Origin: Marthasterias glacialis
Taxonomy: Eukaryota > Echinodermata > Asteroidea > Forcipulatida > Asteriidae
Direction: 5' to 3'
DNA length: 64,000 nt
Assembly: GCA_911728455.2 (NCBI GenBank)
Contig: OU452225.1
Location: 19,812,495 to 19,876,494, forward strand
Shown: positions 21,373-31,500 of the stretch, in pieces
How the letters are laid out: each line of letters opens with the position of its first letter
How positions within the stretch are numbered: position 1 is the first letter of the stretch
The notes under the pieces: model-generated
Database searches by the model: none
The model's input: only the letters and a program-made list of their open reading frames with translations
Told to the model about the DNA's origin: nothing
Program-made: the position numbers and the translations under genes

Positions 21373-22414
21373 GATGGCAGTCTCCCTATCTTGTCAATAT
21401 CTTTGTTTGAGGGTGCCAATAAGAAGCCAAAAAAATGACTGATACTAACTTCAGTTGAAACCACACCAACAATAGACATTCTGCACAATTTCTAGAGAGC
21501 TTTATTTGGGACCAGGTGTTAATATTTGTGCCTTTGGGAATTCACCTTTTACTGTAGAGTGCGGCTCCTTTCTCTTAGGTTAGTCTTGGACATCTACTTG
21601 TTGATAGGTAGACGTCTAGTTTGGAGATGCTAAGCCTTTCTGCAACACAAACAAATCGCACAAGTTGATACATTTAGTGTTTAAAAACAATATCCATCAG
21701 CAAAAAAGTTAGGTTTACAGTTTTAAGAAAAAGAGGAAGACAACGTGTCACTCATTGTGAATAGATTAGTGGGGGCACTATTGTGTGTAAATCTTAGTGA
21801 TGTTGTACCTGTGGGTAGGAAAGTATGCATAAGTAGTGGATCTACAGGTAAGTAGAGTGACGTAGACACAATGTATACTTTAAGGGCAAAAACTACCACA
21901 TCAAAGTAACTGTATATACCAATCATAAAGTTTAACATCACAAATAGTAATTCAGAATATGCAGTTCTTGATTTGATTCTGACGTGATTGATTAACAGTC
22001 ATTTCAAAAAGGAACATAATCTTGTAATTAAAAATAACAAATATTTTAGAAGTACACCAATTGCAAGCATTTTATTTCAATCAGTTTTATCAGCGTTTTG
22101 CCAATATCATCCTGGTAAGGTAAGTCTAAAGCAGGGCCACCATGAGCAGATTGTCAGAGCCATTTCACCCACCTTTTGGCAGGGTCCGGTCCGCCACCCC
22201 AAGGCAGAACCCCAAGGCAGTCCCCTAGTGTAGTAAAAACGCGGTCCCATTACCCCACGGCCAAGACTAGGGACTACTGCCGTTTGCCAACCATGATGCA
22301 TCTTTAAGATCAACATCCAGCTGTCACCCTTGCCGGCAGTAGGACCCGCATGCCAAGTGGAAGTGCCTAGGTCTCTTTAACTTTTCGAATTTTCCGTGTT
22401 TACCACCATTAATT

Positions 22415-23545
22415 CTGAATCGAATCTCTGCACCACCAATCGAATCTCCGTACTAACCAATCGAATCTTCGCACCACAAATCAAATCTCCAGACCACCAG
22501 TCGAATCTTCGCATCACCAATCGAACCTCCGCACCACCAATCGAACCTCCCCACCACCAATCGACTCTCTGCACAACCAATCGAATCTCCGCACCACCAA
22601 TCGAATCTCCGCCCCACCAATCGAATCTCCGCACCACCAATCGATCCTCCGCACCACCAATCGATCCTCCGCACCACCAATCGAATCTCCGCGCCACCAA
22701 TCGAATCTCCGCACCACCAATCGAATCTCCGCACCACCAAACGAATCTCCGCACCACCAATCGAATCTCCCCACCACCAATCGAACCTCCGCACCACCAA
22801 TGGAATCTCCGCACCACCAATCGAATCTCCAAACCACCAATCGAACCTCCGCAACACCAATCGAATCTACGCACCACCAATGGAATCTCCGCACCACCAA
22901 TCGAATCTCTGCACCACCAATCGAACCTCCGCACCACCAATCAAATCTACGCACCACCAATGGAATCTCCGCACCACCAATCGAAACTCCGCACCACCAA
23001 TCGAATCTCCGCACCACCAATCGAATCTCCGCACCACCAATCGAACCTCCGCACCACCAATCAAATTTCCGCACCACCAATCGAATCTCCGCACCACCAA
23101 TCGAATCTCCGCACCACCAATCAATCTCCCCACCACCAATCGAATCTCTGCACCACCAATCGACCCTCCGCACCACCAATCGAATCTCCGCACCACCAAT
23201 CGAACCTCCACACCACCAGTCGAATCTCCGCACCACCAATCGAATCTCCGCACCACCAATCGAACCTCCGCACCACCAATCAAATCTACGCACCACCAAT
23301 CAGTATCTCCGCACCACCAATCGAATCTCCGCACCACCAATCGAATCTCCGCACTACCAATCGAATCTCCGCACCACCAATCGAACCTCCCCACCACCAA
23401 TCGATATCTCCGCACAACCAATCGAATCTCCGCACCACCAATCGAATCTCCACACCACCAATCGAATCTCCGCACCACCAATCCAATCTCCGCACCACCA
23501 ATCAAATCTACGCACCACCAATCGAACCTACGCACTTCCAAGGCT
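22415..23545. repeat. 20-bp minisatellite, long array (about 56 copies)
   Basis: It has the same unit as the array at 18816, with scattered substitutions and a few one-base indels. Because 20 is not a multiple of 3 and the unit lacks stops, all frames are nearly open. The long predicted proteins, up to about 400 residues, are artefacts of the repeat. Confidence 0.95.
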
Positions 23546-24957
23546 CTATGATCTCCAAATTCATAGTTCAAAAAACGCGTATGTGCTTGCTTGCAATGGT
23601 GTACTTCTTTACAAGATTTTAACTGTGTAGTGCTGCAAAAACAGCCCACTACATGACGACAACTGAAAACATCAAACTAACACATCTAGAATATCTTACA
23701 GTTGAAGACCACAAACTGCTCAGTTGTTCATTCATGATCTCTAGATGAACTTCTAGGATGTCTTGATGATATTGACGTTTACATACGTGTTGCTCTCCTT
23801 TATACCCTGTAGCCTGCAAGATATCAGTAGAGGTGATTCTCTCTGCACTTGACTTCAGGGAACAGCTAGCTACATCTCTGGCTCTGAAAGGTCAAATTTA
23901 TAGATACAAAATTGTATGCAAGCCAACAAATTCAATGAGCAAAATCCCTTGCAGGGGTGCATTAAATACTGGCAAGGACCCCCTCCACCAGTGATATCAG
24001 TTTTCCTTCACAGTGTGAAAAGTCATCATTGTTTATTTTTAACTTGATTTTTAAACCAGTACTTTACTATCCTTTATCTTCATTAAACTGTGAGAAAGTT
24101 TGAAAAGTAACTTTTTTGTCAAGCTACAAACATTTTGTTCTTTTTTTTATTATCTATGCAGGGGAGGTATTTGAGTGGTATATTTTGAGCCTCAAGATGT
24201 CTCCATCTCCTGATCAGGAGATTCCAATAGTTAGGGCAATGTTAAATCATGGTCAATAAAATATTGTTGGTTTTTTAAATCAATCATCACTCTAAAAAGT
24301 ATTACATTGATTTTATGCGGAGGGGATAATCATTTATTTGAAAAGAAATTGTTTTATTATTGTTTTATTGTTGCCTTTACATCCAATAAGGTGCTCCAAT
24401 GTTCAACTTTTACATTTTCTGTTGTGTTTAAACTGTTTATCTCACTTGTTGTGCACCTGGTTTTGGTTGAAGGAGGACATAACTTATGTCAATATTTGTA
24501 TAAGTACAAGTATTCGGTTTTTAATTTTTAAAGGTTCAAATGATTTCCCTAGAAGTATTATTACATAATTTGCATTTTTTAAAACAACATATATACAAAG
24601 AAGAGTGCAGCTCCAATATCTTAGGCTAATCTTGAATATTCTACTTGTTGATGAGTAGATGTCTTTGGAGTTGATAAGCCTTTCTGCATTATAAACAAAT
24701 TGCAACAACACCGTGACCCCCTCCCCCATTTTTTGGCATAACAGAGGGGGAAATTCGTGCAAAGCAAGAGGAAAAAAATAAGGACTTTTCTTTTAGAAAT
24801 TGATGATTTAACTGTGTAAAATTTTGGGCAAACCAACCCCTCTATGCCCCTCTTAACCAGACAGTCCCCATACACCTATGTGCATTCTGCACAGTTATTA
24901 CAGAGCTCCATTTGGGATCAGGGGAAAATGTTAAAATTGTACTGTTTGGAAATTCAC

Positions 24958-25438
24958 CTTTTACTGGAGATTGCAGCTCCTTTATCATAGGCTGGTCTTG
25001 GACATCTACTTGTTGACGGGTAGATGTCTTTGGAGATGCTAACCTTATGTCATAAGTTGGTCTTGGACATCTACTTGTTGACGGGTAGATGTCTTTGGAG
25101 ATGCTAACCGTATGTCATAAGCTGGTCTTGGACATCTACTTGTTGAAGGGTAGATGTCTACGGAGATGCTAACCTTATGTCATAAGCTGGTCTTCGACAT
25201 CTACTTGTTGACGGGCAGATGTCTTTGGAGATGCTAACCTTATGTCATAAGTTGGTCTTGGACATCTACTTGTTGACGGGTAGATGTCTTTGGAGATGCT
25301 AACCTTATGTCATAAGCTGGTCTTGGACATCTACTTGTTGACGGGTAGATGTCTTTGGAGATGCTAACCTTATGTTATAGGCTGGTCTTGGACATCTACT
25401 TGTTGATGGGTAGATGTCTTTGGAGATGCTAACCCTGA
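24958..25438 (-). repeat. 65-bp palindromic tandem array, 7 copies
   Basis: The copies start at 25000, 25065, 25130, 25195, 25260, 25325 and 25390. The period is exact, and nearly every copy keeps the 9-bp inverted repeat. It is bounded by the same acceptor-like (25438) and donor-like (24958) edges as the 4-copy array. Confidence 0.9.
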
Positions 25439-25616
25439 CTGCAACACAAACAAACCGCACAAATTTGCATCAATTACCATTGAAGAACATTACTCATCAG
25501 TAAAATAGTTAGGTTCAGATAACTTTGCTTTTACTTTCAGGACTTTGTTATACTTTCAATCAAAGTGAAGAAAACCAACCCTGAAAACAGCAAACAAAGT
25601 GTTTGAAGAAACTTAC

Positions 25617-25716
25617 GCATACAAGGATCGTTTTGGATTTTGCAATCAAAATGAGCAACGGTAATTCTGGGGAATGTCAAATGCCTGAAACGGTTCTTTT
25701 GAGGATTGGTGCTGGT
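25617..25716 (-). other. Exon-like block A with canonical donor (second unit)
   Basis: This is the duplicate of the block at 20878. It has the same C/GTAAGTTTC donor, with one extra base before the CCCAGAATT segment that shifts the frame. Confidence 0.4.
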
Positions 25717-25794
25717 ATGAACTTTATTTTTTCTCCGAGCTCTCTCAGAACGAGACTAATCCAGCAATTATTTAATGGTGTGTAAAATTTTAAA

Positions 25795-25863
25795 TTATGG
25801 GTTTTGCACCTGCAACCTCCGGATTAACATGCCAGCATTCAACCAACTGAGCTATCTAGCACC
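25795..25863 (-). repeat. tRNA-derived fragment, duplicate
   Basis: This is the copy of the fragment at 21300-21372 in duplication unit 2. It carries changes in the anticodon arm and box B (GGTGCAAAACC), so it is more degraded. Confidence 0.55.
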
Positions 25864-26296
25864 ATGATGGCAGTTTCCCAATCTTGTCAATAACTTTGTT
25901 TGAGGGTGCCAATAAGAAGCCAAGTAAAATGACTGATACTAACTTCAGTTGAAACCAGACCAACAATAGACATTCTGCACAATTTCTAGAGAGCTTTATT
26001 TGGGACCAGGTGTTAATTTTTGTGCCTTTCGGAATTCACCTTTTACTGTAGAGTGCAGTTCCTATATCTTAGGTTAGTCTTGGACATCTACTTGTTGATG
26101 GGTAGACATCTAGTTTGGAGATGCAAGCCTTTCTGCAACACAAACAAAACTAAGTTGAAACATAGTGTTTAAAAACAATATCCATCAGCAAAACAGTTAG
26201 GTTCAGTTAAGTTCCTTTTAACTTCAGATTTTTCCGTACTTTCAATCAAAAATAAATAAAGGCAAAACATTGAAAGCAGCAACAAAAGGATTGAAG

Positions 26297-26461
26297 AAAC
26301 CCATACACATCAGGATCATTCGGATTGTTGCAATCAAAATAAAAACAATAATACAGGGGGGACGTCAACATCTGGTTCTCTTGAGGATTGCTGCTGGTTT
26401 GAACTTTATTAACAGTAAGCTCTCTCTCAGAAAGAATCTTATCTAACAACTGACATACCAA
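26297..26461 (-). other. Best-preserved exon-like block A
   Basis: A minus-strand open stretch runs from an acceptor-like TTGTTAG through LSERELT, SSNPQENQMLTSP and FDCNNPNDPDVYG, to a possible donor GTTTCT. A phase-1 start (codon G/AT, Asp) is compatible with the donor phase of the exon-like block at 29246. This is the one A block with no stop or frameshift across its whole length. Confidence 0.4.
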
Positions 26462-26635
26462 AAATTAAGTTACCAAAAGCTAAGAATTCGTATTGATATA
26501 TTTTGTGTTTAACATAAAGCATCCTAAGGTACCTTCCCAAAATCTTTCGAACCCAACAGAAAAACCCCAAAAACCGAGCCTGCCAGCTCTAAAATGATTG
26601 GCAAGTATACACTTTGAATGAATCGTAATGCTACA

Positions 26636-26712
26636 AGTTCAATCAATCAATCAATCAAAAGAAATTTATAAAGCGCCACAATCAAAAAGTTTGCTCTAAG
26701 GCGCTAATGAGG
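26636..26712 (-). repeat. SINE/LINE 3' tail with TTGA microsatellite
   Basis: On the minus strand, TTAGCGCCTTAGAGC leads to GCGCTTTATAAATTTC and then (TTGA)n. This is the usual look of a short retroposon end. No head is present. Confidence 0.5.
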
Positions 26713-27399
26713 CACTAGAATGAAGAATAATTATTAATGGTATGCATCCTGAAACAGATAGGCTTGATATGACTGATATTAACTTCTGTTTCAACCAGAC
26801 CATCAATAGACATTCTGCACAATTACTAGAGAGATTTATTTGGGACCAGGTGTTAATAAATTATTGTAATTCTCTTTTTGGTAACTCACTTTTCACTGGA
26901 GAAGGCTGCTCCTACATCTTAGGCTGGTCTTGGACATCTACTTGTTGACGGGTAGATGTCTCGTTTGGAAATGCTAAGCCTGACTGCAACACAAACAAAA
27001 TGCACAGTTTGCAACATTTAGAGTTTAAAAACATTATGCTCTATCAGTTAAACAGTTAGGCTAAGATAAATTGTTTGTACCTTAGGATATTTTCTGTGTC
27101 TTCAATGAAAGTGATGGAGAATGCCAACACTGGCAGCAGCAACAAAATGTTTGAAAAGAACTCATACAATTAAGGATTATTTGGATTGTTGCAATCAAAA
27201 TAAGCAACAGTGATTTTGGGGTATCTTTGAATGAATTGTAACGCTTCAAGAAAATGACTGTTATTAACTTTTACTTAAACAAGAGCAACAATAAACATTC
27301 TGCACAATTATTACAGAGCTCCATGTGGGACCAGGAGTAAATATTAAAAGTACACTTTTTGTGAATTCACCTTTTACTTGAGAGTGCAGCTCCTTTATC

Positions 27400-27645
27400 A
27401 TAGGCTGGTCTTGGACATCTACTTGTTGACGGGTAGACAGCTTTGGAGAAGCTGAACCTGACTGGATAGTGCAGCTCCTTTCTCATAGGCTGGTCTTGGA
27501 CATCTACTTGTTGATGGGTAGATGTCTTTGGAGATGCTAAACCTGAGTGGAGAGTGCAGCTCCTTTATCATAGGCTGGTCTTAGACATCTACTTGTTGAC
27601 GGTTAGATGTCTTTGGAGATGCTAAGCCCGACTGCATTATGAAGA
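27400..27645 (-). repeat. Three B blocks with 80-85-bp spacing
   Basis: Three copies of the palindromic B core begin near 27415, 27495 and 27580. They are separated by a variant spacer (GAGAGTGCAGCTCCTTT), not the 65-bp unit. The third copy has a changed base in its hairpin stem and a stop in the main frame. Confidence 0.6.
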
Positions 27646-29245
27646 TTCTAAGTGGCAATCCTGACTGCAACACAAACAAATTGCATCAAATTGCAACATT
27701 TAGTGTGTACAAACATCAACCATCATAAAAACAGTTAGGTTCAGATAACTCACATTTACCTTCAGATTTATTTTTATATTTTCAACACAAAAATGTGAAG
27801 AAAACTGATATTGTAAGCATAACAACTGTTTGGAGGAACTCATGAGGGATAAGGATAATTTTGGTTGTTACAATCAAAATAATCAACAGTAAATCTAGGG
27901 GCCATCAAATGTCTGTGACAGTTCTCTTGAGGATTGGTGCTGGTATGATTTCTAAGCTTTTTGGGAATTCACCTTTTACTGTAGAATGCAGCTCCTTTGT
28001 CACAGGCTGGTGTTGGACATCTACATGTTGATGGGTAGATGTCTTTGGAGATGTTAAAGCCTGACTGCAACAAACAAATCAAACAATATGCATCATGTAG
28101 TGTTTAAAAACATTACTGTTAGGTTCAGATAACTTGCTTTCACCTTTGCTTTTTCTTTTTAATTCTTTCAATAAACAAAACGTGAAGAAAACTAGAAAAC
28201 AGTAAAAAAAAAAACTGTTTGGAGGAACTTATGCAAACCTTGTTGCAATCAAAGTAAGCAACAGTAATTCTGGGGGACATCAAATGGAAGTGCCATTTCT
28301 CTTGAGGATTGGTGCTGGTATGAACTCAGTGAGCTCTTTCTCAGAATGCAACTTATCTTGCAAATGAGGTAGCAATCTTTAAACTACCAAAATAATTTGT
28401 ATTTATATTTGTTTTTAACATGAAGCATCCTTAGGAACTTCAACTCTGGAATGATTGCCAAACAACATGCAAATAAATATCTTTCAATGAACTGTAACGC
28501 TACAAGGAAATGGCTGATAGTTCGAAATTCTGTGTAAACCGTACCACAGCAACAACATGCATTCTGCACAATTTCTCTACAGGGCTTCACTGTGGGCTCT
28601 TGAAATTAATAGTATACATTTTGGGAATTCACCTTTTACTGGAGAGTGGCAGCAGCTCTTTTATCATACATCTACTTGTTGACGGGTAGATCTGCTTGAA
28701 GATGCTAAACCTTTTCTGTAACATGACAAAATGCACAATTTGCAAAACTTAGTGTTCAAAAACATTATCCAGTGTCAGTGTTTAAAAACAGTTAGGTTCA
28801 GTTAAATTGCTTAAATGGATTTTTCTACATTCAGTCAAAACGTAACGGAAGAATACCAACACTGACAGCATCAACAAAATGTTTGAAGGAACTCATGCAT
28901 TTTATAATTATTTGCAATGAAAAAAAAACCAGTAATTTTTGGGGGACATGAGTGCCTGTGACAGTTCTCTTGTGGATTGATGCTGGTTTGAACTTCATCA
29001 TCAGTGAGCTCTCAGAATGAAACTTATCTTACAATTGACATACCACAAATTAAATTTGCAAATTTTAAGAATTGGCATTGATGTATTCTTTGTACCATCC
29101 ACAGGGACTTTCCCCAAATTACAGAAAAAACATTTTTAAGGAAAAAACACAACCAACACTTTCAACTCTGTAAAGACTGCCAAACAAAATACATAAATAT
29201 TTGAATAAATTGAAATTCTACCAGGAAAAAGACTTTGCCTCATAC

Positions 29246-29377
29246 CAGTCCTTGAAGATTGTCCACTTATCACCAGTACAGAATCATACAACATTGCCGC
29301 AATAAAGACTCCAAAACAACCATCTGTTGAATGCAGAAAACTAGAGGTAGAAAGAAAGTTTTCTTTGCGTTCAGCTT
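29246..29377 (-). other. Exon-like block downstream of the unknown gene
   Basis: On the minus strand an acceptor, TTCCTGATTCCACAG, opens a 132-bp block that is fully open, symmetrical (phase 1 to phase 1) and ends at G/GTATGAG. It encodes ERKENFLSTSSFL and then a hydrophobic stretch, GVFIAAMLYDSVLVISG. It is also in frame with the terminal exon at 29406-29527 across two UGA codons. Its donor phase fits the A blocks. The plus strand is open here too, so coding is not proven. Confidence 0.4.
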
Positions 29378-29405
29378 CTGTGGAATCAGGAAAATGTCAT
29401 TTGGT

Positions 29406-30088
29406 TCAGCAGTCCAGTAGTGCATCAGACTCTTGTTTCTGTGTCCGAGTTATCAACATTTGAGTATCAGGCTTTGCACAATTTGGTTTCCCTGGACTTG
29501 CCTCGTCAGCTGTACATTTTAAAAGGCCTGAATGAATTTCGACAAACATGAGCGATTCTTGTGCAATATTTTTTTGTGAGAAATTAAACAAGTTTCACTA
29601 AAGCAGGTACCTTAATGTTTATTATTAGCCTGTAGGGCTGCCGAATTAGAATTAATTTTAACCAGCCCTCAGCACTCTGGCAAAACTATGAGCCCTAAAT
29701 GTTTCCCCAGCCTGGTTGGTCATGTCTCTTTAACTCTAGTTACATCTCAAGACCTGTGAGGATTGACAGTGTTATTAGGATTACCTACAGGTTAGCAAAT
29801 GATATTAGTTTTAACTCACCATGATCAGATCTCATCGCATCCACCTCTCTGTAAGACCTCATCACCAAAGTCTCTTCATACAATTGGTTACGACATCTTG
29901 ACTGTAAGGGCCGACTACCAAGATGATCATTAAGGCAGCTTCCCTTGAGAAGAAGCAAAGATAAAACAAAACACCTGTTGAATATACTAAGAGAGAATAT
30001 AGATTAACAACAACAATCCCATTATTTCACTCACTTGCTTTATTCAGGAGATTGTCTTACCTGTGTGGACTGATCCTCCAAATTATGT
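29406..30088 (-). CDS. Unrecognised spliced gene, three 3' exons
   Basis: Three phase-compatible exons are seen on the minus strand. Exon 30088-30061 (acceptor TTGGCTGAG, donor CAG/GTAAGAC) encodes HNLEDQSTQ. Exon 29901-29820 (acceptor GGCCCTTACAG, donor CATG/GTGAGTT) encodes SRCRNQLYEETL through REVDAMRSDH and ends in phase 1. Exon 29527-29406 (acceptor AAATTCATTCAG) completes a Gly codon and encodes LLKCTADEASPGKPNCAKPD, ending ESDALLDC then TGA. Introns are 159 and 292 bases. The joined C-terminal part is 77 residues. I do not recognise the family and no 5' exons were identified. The frame stays open past the TGA except for a second TGA three codons later. The gene points into the A/B array. 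Confidence 0.5.
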
Positions 30089-31500
30089 CTCAGCCAAACA
30101 AAAGGTTGAAATGGAAGAAGAATCAAGTCTTAATTTACTGAATTGAGTCTTTTGTTCATACTTGAAACTGTTATGACAATCAAACATCTCCATCATCTAT
30201 ACCGGACTCCAAATCACCAGACCTTGTTTCACACAAAGACTACACTGAGCCTGTAAAGTATGTATCACAGAAAAATGTCTTGTAGAGGTGATTACTGAAA
30301 AAAAAACAGTCTTTTACATTGTCATACTTGGTACAAAATTAAGTATGTTTTGGTATTTACCTTCCTGAGATATACACAAAAATAGGACTGGGCAAGCTTG
30401 TTGGTCTACTGGTTAAGACACCTGAAACCAATTTCATGACTTTGCTCGCTTTGCTTACTACAGGGTAAGTGCCAAATTTCTGCACTTAGCTGTGTATTAA
30501 GTGAAGAATACTTAGTAGCATGATGTATGTAAACACACAAGCAAACATTACTTGCTACCTGTGAAACAAGAGCTGATTTTTTACTTACAATCATGACATT
30601 AGACCCTACTCTAAAATATCAGATTAAATATACAGTGATAATCACACATCAGTGTTTGGTAAAACAAAGCATAAAAATAAAATAAAATAACCTAGCAAGG
30701 TCTCTTGACAGTTATACCCTAGACTAAAGTCTACATCAACAGATATACGGCCTAGATAAACATTAAACTTCCCTTTAAAAAGGGCTTTTCATTTTTGACA
30801 TCATGCACAAGAATGTTTACAGTATCATCACACCTTGTTCTCCATCTTCTCTATTAAAACCAATTGTGTAGGACTCTGTACCTTCATGTAGGTAATGTCA
30901 AATGTGATTCAATGCTCTAAAATCCTCCAAATCCTCTAGTTGAGTTTGAAGACTCAAGAAGGTTTGTGTTTTAAATCTCATTAAGTTGTCGTAAAAGTTG
31001 TCTCAAACTTTGTCCTGGACCCTCAAGTCTCTGTCTTGAACTTTGCAACATCACTTGCTGGTAGCTCGATCAGGGCAAATCAATTCAAGGCATCTTTGGC
31101 CTGGTCTATGATATGCAGAATTTGTGGATGTTGTCATTAGGTAGTCCTTCAGATCTCATCCAGGTCTGATGTGAACAGTCGTAACTTCACTGCTCTGGTT
31201 GGATGACAGGGTAACTATCAACTCCATCCCTTACATCACTCTCAGCATTATCAGTGGCTTGTTCACTCAGGGTGAATGCTTGAATACACCTCAGCATAGC
31301 TGGATCACTACCAGTCCTATCAGCTAGCAGCTTAAAGGGATTTCTCCCTTAATCTAACAGTCAAACACCACGATTCAATTTCATATCAATGTTACATTGA
31401 TTTTCATACTGACCATCGCAGTACACAAACAAATCAACAGACAAAAAATGAGCAAAAGGAGCATTACCTGAGTCTTACCGATGTACAAAGAAATGCATTA
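30089..31500. other. Non-coding DNA with a possible SINE head
   Basis: No supported gene. At about 30385-30430 the plus strand has a box A-like TTGGTCTACTGGTTAAGACA, resembling the tRNA head of the local SINE family, but no box B follows. The remainder is AT-rich. Confidence 0.45.

Larger units (their letters stand above)
18048..21734. repeat. Segmental duplication, unit 1 (3.7 kb)
   Basis: It starts at GAAGACAACGTG and matches the next unit in the same order. The order is the DIRS-flank repeat, AT-rich spacer, a GC-richer block (18430-18780), the 20-bp minisatellite, about 450 bp of conserved flank, and exon-like B and A blocks. A 65-bp palindromic array, a tRNA-like fragment and a final B block complete it. 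Both units run in the same orientation, so this is a direct tandem duplication followed by divergence. Confidence 0.8.
21735..26230. repeat. Segmental duplication, unit 2 (4.5 kb)
   Basis: It repeats unit 1 in order and orientation. The excess length comes mainly from expansion of the 20-bp minisatellite (about 9 to 56 copies) and of the 65-bp array (4 to 7 copies). After about 26230 the sequence continues as further A/B blocks without another copy of the 5' half. Confidence 0.8.
19850..29230 (-). repeat. Array of alternating exon-like blocks A and B
   Basis: Read on the minus strand, two conserved blocks alternate with intron-like spacers. Block B (a single copy is about 91 bp) follows an acceptor-like TTTGTTTGTGTTGCAG and ends at a donor-like AAAAG/GTGAATT. 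Block A begins after a TTGNNAG acceptor and contains the recurring peptide TNPQENCHRH, later YFDCNNPNDP. In two copies it ends at a canonical GTAAGT donor (20877 and 25616). A blocks lie near 20.9, 25.65, 26.4, 27.2, 27.9, 28.3 and 28.95 kb. B blocks lie near 20.1, 20.5, 21.6, 24.65, 25.2, 26.1, 26.95, 27.4-27.6, 28.0 and 28.7 kb. Many copies carry frameshifts or stops, so the array may be a decaying repeated-exon gene or a non-coding satellite that includes old exons. Confidence 0.55.

Noticed and set aside
22377-23649. Several long open frames (up to about 400 residues) on both strands
   Set aside because: They are read-through of the 20-bp minisatellite, which lacks stops in all frames. 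The residues simply repeat.
24985-25440. Regular repeats that could suggest a CRISPR array
   Set aside because: The 65-bp units are contiguous with no unique spacers, and the DNA is clearly animal.
29370-29555. Plus-strand open stretch opposite the terminal exon
   Set aside because: It lacks an ATG and a donor. The minus strand has matching splice phases over three exons, so it is the better reading.
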